A DNA stretch of 41,111 nucleotides from Falsigemmobacter intermedius (GCF_004054105.1 NZ_SBLC01000024.1:312-41422); one strand, 5' to 3'; counted from the stretch's first letter, positions 32,743 to 41,111 are shown. The notes: a model not told the origin generated them from the letters alone. A program made the numbers and translations.

Positions 32743-33369
32743 ATGCGGTGGACGGTTCCGAATATCCTTACGACCCTGCGCCTGCTCGCCGCCCCCGGCG
32801 TAGCGGTGATGTTCCTTTATTTTAACCGTCCCTGGGCCGACTGGCTGGCGCTGGCACTCTTTGTGACCGCGGCGCTGACCGACTTTGTCGACGGCTATCT
32901 GGCGCGGGCCTGGAAGCAGGAAAGCCGCTACGGGGCCATGCTCGATCCCATTGCCGATAAGGCCATGGTGGTGATCGCGATCATGGTGATCACCGGCTAT
33001 TCCGGCATGAACCCCTGGCTCATCCTTCCGGCGGCTGTCATCCTGTTCCGTGAGGTCTTTGTTTCGGGTCTGCGCGAATATCTCGGCGCGAAATCCTCGC
33101 TGCTGAAAGTCACGCGGCTGGCAAAGTGGAAGACCACGGCGCAGATGGTGGCGATTGCGGTGCTGTTTCTTGCCACCGGCCTTGCCTATCTCGAAGCGGG
33201 CCGCAGCCCGGTTGTGGGTGAGGGCGAGGTGCCGGCAGGCGTCAGCTATGCAGCCCTTGCCAACTGGGCCGGTCTGGCCCTTATCTGGGTCGCGGCGATC
33301 CTGACCGCGATCACAGGTTTTGACTATCTGCGCAAAGCTGCGCCCTATCTGAAAGACGATCCGCAATGA
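32743..33369 (+). CDS. pgsA: CDP-diacylglycerol-glycerol-3-phosphate 3-phosphatidyltransferase
   Basis: Makes phosphatidylglycerol phosphate, the committed step to phosphatidylglycerol and cardiolipin, in the inner membrane. The 208-aa protein has about four transmembrane segments and the CDP-alcohol phosphatidyltransferase motif DFVDGYLARAW then GAMLDPIADK (about 46-72), with the DG-AR-G-D-D residues all in place. WTVPNILTTLRL near the start is the usual PgsA opening. The ATG at 32743 has no strong Shine-Dalgarno. The stop overlaps moaD by four bases, so a membrane-lipid gene and molybdopterin genes share an operon. Confidence 0.95.
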   Translation: MRWTVPNILTTLRLLAAPGVAVMFLYFNRPWADWLALALFVTAALTDFVDGYLARAWKQESRYGAMLDPIADKAMVVIAIMVITGYSGMNPWLILPAAVILFREVFVSGLREYLGAKSSLLKVTRLAKWKTTAQMVAIAVLFLATGLAYLEAGRSPVVGEGEVPAGVSYAALANWAGLALIWVAAILTAITGFDYLRKAAPYLKDDPQ

Positions 33370-33617
33370 CGCTCGATCTGCTCTATTTTGCCTGGGTGCG
33401 CGAACGCATCGGTGAAGCACGGGAGCGGGTGGAGACGGAAGCGGCAACGGTGGCGGATCTGGTGGCCGAACTTGCCGCCCGCGAGCCGCGCTATGCCCTG
33501 GCCTTCTCGGATCTCACGGCTCTGCGCGTCGCGCTCGATCAGGAACTCTCAGAGTTTGATGCCCCGCTTGCGGGGGTGCGTGAGGTGGCCTTCTTCCCGC
33601 CGATGACGGGGGGCTGA
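33366..33617 (+). CDS. moaD: Molybdopterin synthase small subunit (MoaD)
   Basis: The ubiquitin-like sulfur carrier subunit, 83 aa, whose C-terminal Gly-Gly (FFPPMTGG) is activated as a thiocarboxylate and donates sulfur to cyclic pyranopterin monophosphate. It begins LDLLYFAWVRERIGEA, a typical MoaD opening, and keeps the AFFPPMTGG tail. The start overlaps the pgsA stop as ATGA; moaE follows three bases after its own stop. Forms the heterotetramer with MoaE. Confidence 0.95.
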   Translation: MTLDLLYFAWVRERIGEARERVETEAATVADLVAELAAREPRYALAFSDLTALRVALDQELSEFDAPLAGVREVAFFPPMTGG

Positions 33618-33620
33618 GCC

Positions 33621-34082
33621 ATGTCGGTCCGTGTGCAGGCTGAGGCTTTTGATCCGGGCGCCGAGCTGAACGCTTTTACCGCAGCGGCTTCATCTTCCGG
33701 TGCGGTGGTCAGCTTTTCGGGCGTGGTCCGCGATGTTGAGGGGGGCCTCAGCGTCATGGAGATCGAGCATTACCCCGGTATGACCGAAAAGGCGCTGGAG
33801 AAGATCCGCGCAGAGGCCATGACCCGCTGGGACCTGGAGGGGGCGCTGGTTATTCACCGTTTCGGCCCGCTGCATCCGGGAGAGGTCATCATGATGGTGG
33901 CCACCGCCGCACGTCACCGGATCGCGGCCTTTGAGGCGGCGGAATTTCTGATGGATTATCTGAAATCGCGCGCGCCCTTCTGGAAAAAGGAAGTCAGCGG
34001 TCAGGGAAAATCCTGGGTCGCGGCCAAAGAGGCGGATGAACAGGCGCTGACCCGTTGGGCGGGGCCGACCGACGCTGCGTAA
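33621..34082 (+). CDS. moaE: Molybdopterin synthase catalytic subunit (MoaE)
   Basis: The large subunit, 153 aa, which inserts two sulfurs into precursor Z using thiocarboxylated MoaD. It shows AVVSFSGVVRD, IEHYPGMTEKAL, VIHRFGPLHPGE and the RAPFWKKEVS motif with the active-site lysines. Normal length (E. coli 150). Third gene of pgsA-moaD-moaE. The molybdenum cofactor supports respiratory and oxidative enzymes, in keeping with a metabolically flexible alphaproteobacterium, but no molybdoenzyme is encoded in the window. Confidence 0.96.
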   Translation: MSVRVQAEAFDPGAELNAFTAAASSSGAVVSFSGVVRDVEGGLSVMEIEHYPGMTEKALEKIRAEAMTRWDLEGALVIHRFGPLHPGEVIMMVATAARHRIAAFEAAEFLMDYLKSRAPFWKKEVSGQGKSWVAAKEADEQALTRWAGPTDAA

Positions 34083-34145
34083 CCCTGCAGCGTTCACGTA
34101 AACTTCACGCTTTTGCGGAAGAACCTGTCTGAAAATCCATATACA

Positions 34146-34192
34146 CCCCCGCCGGAATATAGTTTAGCCTTAAACAAAATCTCCGGAGGGGG
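34146..34192 (+). promoter_or_regulatory. Leader hairpin covering the maeB ribosome-binding site
   Basis: CCCCCGCCGGA (34146-34156) pairs with TCCGGAGGGGG (34182-34192) with one mismatch. An inner stem GTTTA (34162-34166) with TAAAC (34171-34175) has a GCCT loop. The 3' arm contains the GGAGGGGG Shine-Dalgarno two bases before the ATG, so folding would block translation. A regulatory role is inferred. Confidence 0.6.
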
Positions 34193-34194
34193 CT

Positions 34195-36474
34195 ATGGAA
34201 GAAAATCGCCACGAAAATCTCCGCCAGGCGGCGCTGGACTATCATGAGTTTCCCCGGCCGGGAAAACTTGAGATCCGCGCCACCAAGCCCCTGGCCACCG
34301 GCCGTGATCTGGCCCGCGCCTATTCGCCGGGTGTGGCGGAAGCCTGCCTTGAGATTAAGGCTGATCCTTCGACGGCCGCGCGCTACACTTCGCGCGGGAA
34401 CCTGGTGGCGGTGGTCTCAAACGGCACCGCCGTGCTGGGGCTTGGCAATATCGGGGCGCTGGCTTCGAAGCCGGTGATGGAAGGCAAGGCGGTTCTTTTC
34501 AAGAAATTCGCCAATATCGACTGCTTCGATATCGAGGTGAATGAGAACGACCCCTATAAGCTGGCCGAGATCGTCTGCGCCCTCGAGCCGAGCTTCGGGG
34601 CGATCAACCTGGAAGACATCAAGGCGCCTGACTGCTTTATCGTGGAGAAAATCTGCCGGGAGCGGATGGGCATTCCGGTCTTCCACGACGACCAGCACGG
34701 CACGGCGATCGTTGTGGGCGCTGCGGCGACTAACGCTCTGCATGTCGCCGGCAAGCGTTTTGAGGATATCAAACTCGTTTCGACCGGCGGTGGCGCTGCG
34801 GGCATTGCCTGCCTGAACATGCTGCTGAAGCTGGGCGTGAAACGCGAGAATGTCTGGCTTTGTGACCTGCACGGCCTCGTCCATGAGGGCCGCGAAGAGG
34901 ATATGAACCCCCATAAGGCCGCCTTCGCGCAGCCCGGTGGTCCGCGCAGCCTTGGCGATGTGATCGAAGGGGCGGATATGTTCCTCGGGCTTTCGGGTCC
35001 GGGCGTTCTGACCCAGGAGATGGTGAAGAAGATGACGGCGCAGCCGATCATCTTTGCGCTGGCGAACCCCACCCCGGAGATTCTGCCCGATCTGGTGCGC
35101 GAAGTGGCCCCCGATGCGATCATGGCCACGGGGCGTTCGGATTTCCCGAACCAGGTGAACAACGTGCTCTGCTTCCCCTTCATCTTCCGGGGCGCGCTCG
35201 ATGTGGGGGCCAGCGAGATCAATGATGAGATGCAGCTTGCCTGCATCGAAGGCATTGCGCAGCTTGCCCGCGCCACCACTTCTGCTGAGGCCGCCGCCGC
35301 CTATCACGGCGAGCAGATGACCTTTGGCCCGAACTATCTGATCCCGAAGCCCTTTGATCCGCGCCTGATGGGTGTCGTGGCCACTGCGGTGGCCGATGCG
35401 GCGATGCGCACGGGCGTGGCCAAACGTCCGCTCGCGGATGTCGCGGAATATAAGCAGAAGCTTGATGGTTCGGTCTTCCGCTCGTCGATGATCATGCGCC
35501 CCGTCTTTGAGGCTGCACGCACCGCCTCGCGCCGCATCGTCTTTGCGGAAGGCGAAGATGAGCGCGTGATCCGCGCCGCTCAGGCGATTTTGGAAGAAAC
35601 CACCGAGGTGCCGATTCTGATCGGCCGTCCTGATGTCATTGCGCTGCGCTGCGAACGTGCGGGCCTGCCGATCCGCCCGGACCGCGATTTTGAGATCGTG
35701 AACCCGCAAAGCGACAGCCGCTACCGCGATTACTGGGAGACCTATCACCGCCTGATGGAGCGGCGCGGCGTCACCCCTGACACCGCCCGCGCGGTGCTGC
35801 GCACCAATACCACCGCCATCGGCGCGGTGATGGTGCATCGCGGGGAAGCCGACAGCCTGATCTGCGGGGCTTTCGGACAGTATCTCTGGCATCTGAAATA
35901 TGTCGAGGAAGTGCTGGCCCGCGATGGTCTGCGCCCGGTCGGCGCGCTCAGCCTGATGATCCAGGATCAGGGGCCGCTGTTTATTGCCGACACCCAGGCC
36001 CATGCAGAGCCCACGCCTGCGCAGCTTGCGGATATTGTGATCGGTGCCGCCCGCCACGTGCGCCGCTTTGGCATCACGCCGAAAATCGCGCTCTGCTCCT
36101 CGTCGCAGTTTGGCAACCTGAACACCTCCTCGGGGCTGCGGATGCGTGAGGCCATGGCGCTCCTCGATGCCATGCCGCTCGACTTTGAGTACGAAGGCGA
36201 GATGACGGTCGATCTGGCGCTTGACCCGGATCTGCGCGGGCGGGTCTTCCCCTCGGGCCGAATGGAGGGCGCGGCCAATGTGCTGGTCTTTGGCTCGACC
36301 GATGCGGCTTCGGGTGTACGCAACATCCTGAAAACCCGCGGCGATGGTCTGGAGGTCGGCCCGATCCTGATGGGCATGGGCAACCGCGCGCATATCGTGA
36401 CGCCTTCGGTCACCTCACGCGGGCTTTTGAACATCGCGGCCCTCGCCGGCACGCCGGTTGCGAAATACGGCTGA
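34195..36474 (+). CDS. maeB: NADP-type malic enzyme with phosphotransacetylase-like domain (MaeB)
   Basis: Decarboxylates malate to pyruvate with reduction of NADP+, linking the citric acid cycle to pyruvate and NADPH supply. The 759-aa protein has an N-terminal malic domain (about 1-160; [21 protein letters not shown]-type loop, [18 protein letters not shown] metal-site block) and an NAD(P)-binding domain ([25 protein letters not shown]). A C-terminal phosphotransacetylase-like domain from about 430 is probably regulatory and non-catalytic. This is the size and order of E. coli MaeB. Single gene with a structured leader and a strong terminator. Confidence 0.96.
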   Translation: MEENRHENLRQAALDYHEFPRPGKLEIRATKPLATGRDLARAYSPGVAEACLEIKADPSTAARYTSRGNLVAVVSNGTAVLGLGNIGALASKPVMEGKAVLFKKFANIDCFDIEVNENDPYKLAEIVCALEPSFGAINLEDIKAPDCFIVEKICRERMGIPVFHDDQHGTAIVVGAAATNALHVAGKRFEDIKLVSTGGGAAGIACLNMLLKLGVKRENVWLCDLHGLVHEGREEDMNPHKAAFAQPGGPRSLGDVIEGADMFLGLSGPGVLTQEMVKKMTAQPIIFALANPTPEILPDLVREVAPDAIMATGRSDFPNQVNNVLCFPFIFRGALDVGASEINDEMQLACIEGIAQLARATTSAEAAAAYHGEQMTFGPNYLIPKPFDPRLMGVVATAVADAAMRTGVAKRPLADVAEYKQKLDGSVFRSSMIMRPVFEAARTASRRIVFAEGEDERVIRAAQAILEETTEVPILIGRPDVIALRCERAGLPIRPDRDFEIVNPQSDSRYRDYWETYHRLMERRGVTPDTARAVLRTNTTAIGAVMVHRGEADSLICGAFGQYLWHLKYVEEVLARDGLRPVGALSLMIQDQGPLFIADTQAHAEPTPAQLADIVIGAARHVRRFGITPKIALCSSSQFGNLNTSSGLRMREAMALLDAMPLDFEYEGEMTVDLALDPDLRGRVFPSGRMEGAANVLVFGSTDAASGVRNILKTRGDGLEVGPILMGMGNRAHIVTPSVTSRGLLNIAALAGTPVAKYG

Positions 36475-36509
36475 GGGCGCTTGCGCCTGCCGCATCTGCT
36501 GCCATCATA

Positions 36510-36538
36510 CCCCCGCCGCATCCACGGCGGGGGTTTTT
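36510..36538 (+). terminator. Terminator after maeB
   Basis: The perfect 9-bp stem CCCCCGCCG (36510-36518) with CGGCGGGGG (36525-36533) has a 6-base loop and five T residues. Confidence 0.92.
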
Positions 36539-36577
36539 GCGTTTCCGCGCCTGCCGCCGATCAGACAGAGGACAGCC

Positions 36578-37180
36578 ATGCGTCTTTATTACTCTCCCAC
36601 CTCGCCCTATGTGCGCAAAGTCATGATGGTGCTGCATGAAACCGGGCAGCTCGATCAGGTGGATCTGATCACCGCCGGGGGCACGCCCTATGAAACGGCG
36701 GCGCGTCCGGCCTCCTCAAACCCGCTGGGCAAGGTTCCCGCGCTGGAGCGCCCGGATGGTCCTGCGCTTTACGACAGCCGCGTCATCACCCGCTACCTCG
36801 ACGCCAGGGGCAAAGGCGGGCTCTATCCTGAGGGGGAGGCGCTCTGGGATGCGCTGACGCTGGAGGCCACGGCGGACGGCATCCTCGATGCGGCGCTTCT
36901 GATGGTCTATGAGGGCCGTCTGCGCCCTGAGGACAAACATGTGCCTGAGTTCGTTGAGGCACAATGGGTCAAGATCGACCGCGCCCTCTCGGCCCTTGAG
37001 GAGCGCTGGATGGCGCATCTGCAGGGGCCTTTCGGCATCGGCCAGATCGCCGTGCTGGCGGCCTTGGGTTATCTCGATCTGCGTCATGCGGCGCGCGGCT
37101 GGCGTGCGGCTCATCCCGGGTTGAGCGCCTGGTTTGACGCTCAGGCCACGCGACCCTCTTTCGCGGCCACGGCCCCCTGA
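36578..37180 (+). CDS. Glutathione S-transferase family protein
   Basis: A 200-aa cytoplasmic GST-fold protein. The N-terminal thioredoxin-like domain (1-75) reads LYYSPTSPYVRKVMMVLHE, with SPTSPYVRKV at the active-site position. It then has NPLGKVPALE with the cis-proline and DSRVITRYLD for the gamma-glutamyl contact. An all-helical C-terminal domain follows. The ATG at 36578 follows AGAGGA; an upstream in-frame extension to 36458 covers the maeB terminator and is not real. The 3' end overlaps the convergent permease gene by 40 bases. The substrate is unknown; conjugation, peroxidase or isomerase roles are all possible. Confidence 0.91.
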   Translation: MRLYYSPTSPYVRKVMMVLHETGQLDQVDLITAGGTPYETAARPASSNPLGKVPALERPDGPALYDSRVITRYLDARGKGGLYPEGEALWDALTLEATADGILDAALLMVYEGRLRPEDKHVPEFVEAQWVKIDRALSALEERWMAHLQGPFGIGQIAVLAALGYLDLRHAARGWRAAHPGLSAWFDAQATRPSFAATAP

Positions 37181-38046
37181 CGCAGCTTTTGACCGGCGCG
37201 GGCTGCAATGACCGCGCCGAGCGTGATCAGGCAGGCGGCCAGACCCACCATGGGTGTCAGCTCCACCGCGCCGGTCAGCCAGAGGCCAAAGGTTGTCAGC
37301 AGCGGCGCGGCATAGGAGGCGACGCCCAGAAGCTGAATATCGCCGCGCTTGACGCCGATATCCCAGACGTAGAAGGCCAGCCCCACCGGCCCCGCGCCAA
37401 GCACCACCACAGAAATCCAGCCGGTGCTGTTTTGGGGCCAGAGCGTTTCCTCAAACCCCAGATGCAGCAGCGCCGAGAGCACCGCTGTGCCGAGGCAGTA
37501 AACCGCCACGGCCTCGGTCGGCACCGCCGCAAGGCGGCGTGAGCCTACCGAATAGATCGCCCAGGTGATCGCCGCCAGAAAGGCCAGCAGCAGGCCAAGC
37601 GCAGCCCCGGGCTGCGTCTCGGAGGGGGCGCGGGTCAGCACGATCAGCGCAGCCCCCGCAAAGCCCAGCAGGGCGCCGAAGATATGGCCCCGCGTCAGCC
37701 GCTCTCCGGGCAGCAGGCCCGAGAGCAGCACGATCAGCAGCGGCCAGAGGTAATTGATCAGGCTTGCCTCCACCGGAGAGGCCAGCCGCAGCGCTGAGAA
37801 GTAAAGCGCGTGATAGCCAAAAAGCCCGGCCGTGCCGAAAGCAAGCGCCTGCCAGGAGAGGCCGCGCAGCTTTCCCAGCGAGCCCGAGGCCACCAGCCAG
37901 CCCATCCCCAGCACACCGCCGATCCCGAAGGTCAGCGCATTGAGAAGCATGGCCGGAACCGGCTGCGACAGCACCGTCAGCGCCGCCAGAGAGGCCCAGA
38001 GCAGGATGGCAGAGGTTCCGATCAGCGTGGCCTGGGGGCGGGTCAT
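37141..38046 (-). CDS. DMT-superfamily (EamA) permease
   Basis: A 301-aa inner-membrane protein with about ten transmembrane helices in two EamA repeats. The first repeat includes LLWASLAALTVL, FGYHALYFSALRLASPVEASLINYLWPLLIVLLS and LGFAGAALIVL; the second starts near residue 150 (AFLAAITWAIYSVGSRRLA). These match YddG-type DMT exporters of aromatic amino acids, but the substrate is not certain. I use the ATG at 38046 with AAGGAC upstream. An extension to 38130 is possible but lacks a ribosome site. It overlaps the GST gene tail-to-tail by 40 bases and is divergent from trxC. Confidence 0.9.
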   Translation of the reverse strand: MTRPQATLIGTSAILLWASLAALTVLSQPVPAMLLNALTFGIGGVLGMGWLVASGSLGKLRGLSWQALAFGTAGLFGYHALYFSALRLASPVEASLINYLWPLLIVLLSGLLPGERLTRGHIFGALLGFAGAALIVLTRAPSETQPGAALGLLLAFLAAITWAIYSVGSRRLAAVPTEAVAVYCLGTAVLSALLHLGFEETLWPQNSTGWISVVVLGAGPVGLAFYVWDIGVKRGDIQLLGVASYAAPLLTTFGLWLTGAVELTPMVGLAACLITLGAVIAARAGQKLRQGAVAAKEGRVA

Positions 38047-38181
38047 GGCAGTCCTTTTCAGGGCGGTTTCGCGCAGACTTTTGCCGGTTACGGGCTTGTG
38101 ACTCGGCGTCCGGTTGCAACCCTCTGGCATTGCGGGCAGGGCTCGGTCAATCCTGTGTTATCGGGGATCGGAGAAAGCGCG

Positions 38182-38643
38182 ATGGAGCAGGCAAAAATCA
38201 CCTGTCTGACCTGCCGTCAGATTAACAGGCTGGCGGTTGAAAAACTTCCCGAGCGTCCGCGCTGCGGCAGCTGCGGGGACCCTCTGATCACCGGGGGCGT
38301 GACTGAACTCGACCCGGTCTCGCATGACAAGGCGATCCGCAATGATGAGGTGCCGATCCTGGTGGATTACTGGGCACCCTGGTGCGGCCCCTGCCGGACC
38401 ATGGCCCCGGAGTTTGCGCGGGCTGCCAAAAGCCTTTCGCCCTGGGTGCGACTTGCGAAGCTCAACACCCAGGATCACCCGGCCATCGCCACCCGCTCGC
38501 GCATTCAGGGGATCCCGCTGCTGATCCTTTATCATCGCGGCAAAGAGATGGGCCGTCTGGCAGGGGCGCGACCGGCGCGGGACATTATGGCCTTCGTCCA
38601 GACCACGCTCGATCCGCCCAAAGCTGCGCCGAAGAAAAGTTAA
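38182..38643 (+). CDS. trxC: Thioredoxin 2 (zinc-containing TrxC)
   Basis: A cytoplasmic protein-disulfide reductase, 153 aa. The N-terminal zinc-binding motif has two CxxC pairs (Cys8/Cys11 and Cys28/Cys31). The thioredoxin domain follows with DYWAPWCGPCRTM, active-site Cys68/Cys71, and the cis-Pro loop RIQGIPLLILY. This matches TrxC, not TrxA. The ATG at 38182 has GGAGA upstream. Its TAA stop shares the palindrome TTAA with the stop of the convergent oxidase gene. TrxC genes are often induced by oxidative stress (OxyR in enterics); no such site is evident here. Confidence 0.95.
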   Translation: MEQAKITCLTCRQINRLAVEKLPERPRCGSCGDPLITGGVTELDPVSHDKAIRNDEVPILVDYWAPWCGPCRTMAPEFARAAKSLSPWVRLAKLNTQDHPAIATRSRIQGIPLLILYHRGKEMGRLAGARPARDIMAFVQTTLDPPKAAPKKS

Positions 38644-39887
38644 AAGCGCTCCGGCGCAAAGCGGGCCAGCGGCACGGGCGGGGTCTCACCGGCCATATCT
38701 GCGGCGATCATCTGCGCGGTGATGGCCGATGTGGCAAAGCCGATGTGCCCGTGCCCCGTCGCCACCCAAAGATTTTGCGGCCCGGCCACGCGCCCGATCG
38801 CCGGAACCCCGTCGGGCAGCGAGGGCCGCATGCCGCTGCGGGCCGGGGTGATGGCGGGCGCATGAATGCCGAGAACCTTTTGCGCCGCCTGAAGCGCAAG
38901 GGTGATCTGGCTCAGATCCGGCGTGCGGCCCGGCAGGGTCAGCTCCACCCCGCTTGAGACGCGGATCCCCTCGCGCATGGGGGTCATGACAAAGCCGCGC
39001 GCCACATCACAGACCGGACGCGACAGGCGGATCTGTCCGGCGGGCAGATGCGCCGACCAGCCGCGCTCTGCCACCATGGGAAGCCGCAGACCCAGCGGGC
39101 GCAGCAGCGCCGCGCTCCACGCTCCGGCGGCGATGACCACGCGGTTGGTGCGGATCTCACCGGCGCCGGTGCGCAGAACCCAGGCCTCCCCCTCACGGTG
39201 CAGCTGTGCCATCGACGCCTGGAGGAAGGCGCCGCCAAGACTTTGATAATGGCGGAAATAACTCAGCCCCACATCCCGCGGACTGTCGACGGACATGGCG
39301 CTGTGGTAATGCAGCGCCCCCGCATAGACCGGGGCCAGATCCGGCTCAAGCGCCTGAAGATCAGCGGCACTCAGCCGGGTGACCGGCACGCCAAGGTGCT
39401 CCATCAGGCGGAGCTCGTCCTCCTGCGCCGCGCCCGGAGGGCTGCGGTAAAGCTTTGTCCAGCCGGTGCTGCGAAAGTGCGGCAGGGCGCCTGAGATCTG
39501 CGCCAGCCGCACATGCGCGCTCTGGGCGGCGGCGGTCAGCGGGGCAAGCGCCTCTGCCGTGTCGCTGACGCTGCGGGCATTGGCGCGTGCCAGAAAACGG
39601 CGCAGCCAGCCCGACATCGCCGGAAGATCGGCCAAATGAAGCCGCAGCCCCGGGTCGCGGTTCATCAGATAGCGCGGCAGCGCCCGCCAGAGGCCCGGCC
39701 CCGCCATGGGCAGAACCGAGCCGGGCGAGAGCACGCCCGCATTCACCCGCGAGGCGGCATCGCAGGGCGGCGCGGGATCCAGCAGCAGAACGTTTTCCCC
39801 GCGCAGCCGCAGCTCAAGCGCAAGGGTCACGCCGATGATACCGGCGCCTGCAATGATCACATCGGGCCGCGCAGGATGCGGGTTCAT
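38640..39887 (-). CDS. FAD-dependent amino acid oxidase/dehydrogenase (DadA-like)
   Basis: A 415-aa flavoprotein of the DAO/DadA family, oxidising an amino or imino acid. The N-terminal Rossmann motif DVIIAGAGIIGVTLALELRLRG (about 9-30) binds FAD. VVIAAGAWSAALLRPLGLRLP and the C-terminal GMRPSLPDGVPAIGR and WVATGHGHIGF blocks are typical of D-amino-acid dehydrogenases such as DadA. It overlaps the preceding cyclodeaminase-type gene by four bases (ATGA) on the minus strand. No signal peptide is seen. D-amino acid or D-proline/D-pipecolate oxidation is plausible, but glycine/sarcosine-type substrates cannot be ruled out. Confidence 0.9.
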   Translation of the reverse strand: MNPHPARPDVIIAGAGIIGVTLALELRLRGENVLLLDPAPPCDAASRVNAGVLSPGSVLPMAGPGLWRALPRYLMNRDPGLRLHLADLPAMSGWLRRFLARANARSVSDTAEALAPLTAAAQSAHVRLAQISGALPHFRSTGWTKLYRSPPGAAQEDELRLMEHLGVPVTRLSAADLQALEPDLAPVYAGALHYHSAMSVDSPRDVGLSYFRHYQSLGGAFLQASMAQLHREGEAWVLRTGAGEIRTNRVVIAAGAWSAALLRPLGLRLPMVAERGWSAHLPAGQIRLSRPVCDVARGFVMTPMREGIRVSSGVELTLPGRTPDLSQITLALQAAQKVLGIHAPAITPARSGMRPSLPDGVPAIGRVAGPQNLWVATGHGHIGFATSAITAQMIAADMAGETPPVPLARFAPERF

Positions 39888-40846
39888 CTGGGCAGCTCCA
39901 GCCCAAGGCCGGAGGCGCGGGCGAGGCTTTCAATGCGCGCGGCAAGGGCGAGGTCGCAGAGCGGCGTTCCGGCAAAAAGCAGGGCAGACGCGCCGCCACC
40001 GCGACGGATCTTTCCGGTCAGCAGATCGCCGATCTCTCCGTCAAAAGGCCCGCCGTCCAGCAGCTTGCCCTGCGAAATCAGCGCTTCGCTCTGTTCCGTG
40101 TCATCCGTAATCACCAGCTCAAATACCCCGCGCCAGGGGGCCTGATGCCAGGAGCGCCCCAGATCCACCGCAGAGACAAAGGCTCCCTCTTTCAGCCAGC
40201 GCGGATCGAGAAAGGACCGGAACTGCGGAGCGGGCGGCACCGAGGAGACCACGACATCCATCCCCCTCACGGCCTCCTGCGGGTCAGAGGTGATCTCAGC
40301 GCGCAGGCCCAGATCCGTCACCCGCGCCGCAAAGCGCGCGCGGGAGGCCTCGCCCCGGCCGAAGATCCGCACCCGCTCCAGCCCCGGCAGAGCGAGGCGC
40401 AGAGCATCAAGATTGGCATGGGCCTGTGCGCCGCAGCCGATAAAGCCGGCCGTCGTGCTGTTCGGATCTGCCAGATATGTCGCCGCAAGCCCGCTGCAAG
40501 CCGCCGTCCGCGTGGCGGTGATCCAGCCTGCATCAAGGATCACCCGGGGCAGGCCGGTCGCCGCATCGCTGAGCACGATCACCCCATTGATTGAGGCAAG
40601 CCCCGCCGCAGGATTTTGCGCGCAGACGCCGACCCATTTGACGCCCGCCACCGCAGGCTCTGCCAGCATGCCCACCATGGCCATGGCCACATCGCTGCCC
40701 TCGAGCGCGACGGAGGTCTTCGGCGCCATCCGCGTGCGTCCGGCGGCTTTCAGGCGAAAGGCCTCCTCCACGGCCTCACGGGCCAGCCGGGCATCGGGGC
40801 GCAGAGCGGCAATCGCGTCAGAAGAAAGATAGAGAAGCGGCATCAT
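39884..40846 (-). CDS. Ornithine cyclodeaminase/mu-crystallin family protein
   Basis: A 320-aa NAD(P)-binding protein. It has the substrate segment around RTRMAPKTSVAL, KWVGVCAQNP and LPRVILDAGWITATRTAACSG, which is the family signature, then the Rossmann motif GFIGCGAQAHANLDAL (about 134-149) and VVVSSVPPAPQF. Members include ornithine cyclodeaminase, alanine dehydrogenase and ketimine (pyrroline/piperideine-2-carboxylate) reductases. ATG-ATG at 40846/40843 gives two equivalent starts; the ORF remains open to 41062, but the extension looks non-coding. Coupled to the DadA-like oxidase by an ATGA overlap, which favours the ketimine reductase reading. The exact reaction is uncertain. Confidence 0.88.
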   Translation of the reverse strand: MMPLLYLSSDAIAALRPDARLAREAVEEAFRLKAAGRTRMAPKTSVALEGSDVAMAMVGMLAEPAVAGVKWVGVCAQNPAAGLASINGVIVLSDAATGLPRVILDAGWITATRTAACSGLAATYLADPNSTTAGFIGCGAQAHANLDALRLALPGLERVRIFGRGEASRARFAARVTDLGLRAEITSDPQEAVRGMDVVVSSVPPAPQFRSFLDPRWLKEGAFVSAVDLGRSWHQAPWRGVFELVITDDTEQSEALISQGKLLDGGPFDGEIGDLLTGKIRRGGGASALLFAGTPLCDLALAARIESLARASGLGLELPR

Positions 40847-41111
40847 GGCAGATCTGTCCGAAGCTGTGCTCTCTGCGCTTAGGCGAGCGGCGCGGGATTT
40901 GCGATGGCTCTCAGCATTGACGCAGCAGTTTGCAAAGCGGGTGTGACCAGCCGGGCACCGCGGCCTCTGCAAACGGCTGCTCTTTGAGGCAAAAGCCCTC
41001 GTCCGGCGCCGAGGCACCCTCAGGCGGCAGAGCAACGAAGGGGAGGAAAGAGGTGGTCGCACGAATTCGGACCAGGAGCTAAGCTTTAGCGCCTGAGGAG
41101 GAACCGGTCCG
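40847..41111. other. Right-edge intergenic region
   Basis: No credible gene in 265 bases. GTTTGCA (40928-40934) and TGCAAAC (40968-40974) form a small dyad. CGGACC (41068-41073) pairs with GGTCCG (41106-41111), with GCTAA-GCT-TTAGC (41078-41090) nested inside. GAGGAGG at about 41096-41102 could be the ribosome site of a plus-strand gene beginning beyond the edge. Confidence 0.45.

Noticed and set aside
34417-36393. 658-aa minus-strand open frame
   Set aside because: Exact shadow of maeB; no motif and no ribosome-binding site.
40990-41111. Glycine riboswitch-like fragments (CTCAGGC, GGACC) near the right edge
   Set aside because: The fragments are not in the order or spacing of the aptamer on either strand, and no glycine gene adjoins. 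Treated as an unexplained dyad.
1-41111. CRISPR arrays, tRNA/rRNA genes, insertion sequences, phage genes
   Set aside because: No regularly spaced repeats, no T-loop-like tRNA pattern, no transposase or integrase motifs and no terminal repeats were found on either strand.

Overview
The window is a dense, GC-rich stretch with ATGA/GTGA stop-start overlaps and Entner-Doudoroff-type sugar genes. Protein style (metal-dependent KdsA, a short UspA protein under an FNR-type site, MaeB with a phosphotransacetylase-like tail) points to an alphaproteobacterium, most likely Rhodobacterales (Rhodobacter/Paracoccus relatives). That placement is inference, because no rRNA or tRNA gene is present. I find 32 protein genes, no CRISPR array and no insertion sequence.

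Left end (1-4851): an NhaA-type Na+/H+ antiporter (minus), a divergent adenine deaminase, and an orphan TctC/Bug-family periplasmic binding protein, each followed by a clear hairpin terminator.

Surface-sugar island (4852-18321): three facing transcription units. kdsD-kdsA-kdsB-SDR (minus) makes CMP-Kdo, apart from KdsC, which is not here. neuB-GT25-RgpF-neuC-GT30-GT30 (plus) is almost completely translationally coupled. GntR-Gfo/Idh-neuA-SDR (minus) supplies the CMP-nonulosonate synthetase. NeuC, NeuB and NeuA together are a full route from UDP-GlcNAc to a CMP-sialic acid, and NeuB resembles the true Neu5Ac synthases. No standard sialyltransferase family is visible. Instead there are two tandem Kdo-transferase (WaaA/KdtA, GT30) paralogues, both departing from usual family motifs. 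The second changes the conserved lysine of the GNLKFD-type motif to arginine. This makes it a candidate nonulosonate transferase and is the most interesting item in the window. The locus probably builds a sialylated lipopolysaccharide.

Transport (18415-27313): a bile acid:Na+ symporter-family protein divergent from the GntR gene, then a minus-strand operon of GntR regulator, peptide-binding protein, two DppB/DppC permeases, a cytoplasmic gamma-glutamyltransferase and a double-ATPase GsiA-like protein. It looks like a system for importing and then hydrolysing gamma-glutamyl peptides.

Central metabolism (27735-36474): zwf-pgl-pgi, an orphan LuxR-type response regulator, a universal stress gene behind a perfect FNR-type site, pgsA-moaD-moaE, and the malic enzyme maeB, whose ribosome-binding site lies in one arm of a long hairpin.

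Right end (36578-41111): a glutathione transferase and a DMT permease converging with a 40-bp overlap, thioredoxin 2 (trxC), and a minus-strand pair of a DadA-like FAD oxidase and an ornithine cyclodeaminase/mu-crystallin-type reductase that could together invert cyclic D-imino acids to the L form.
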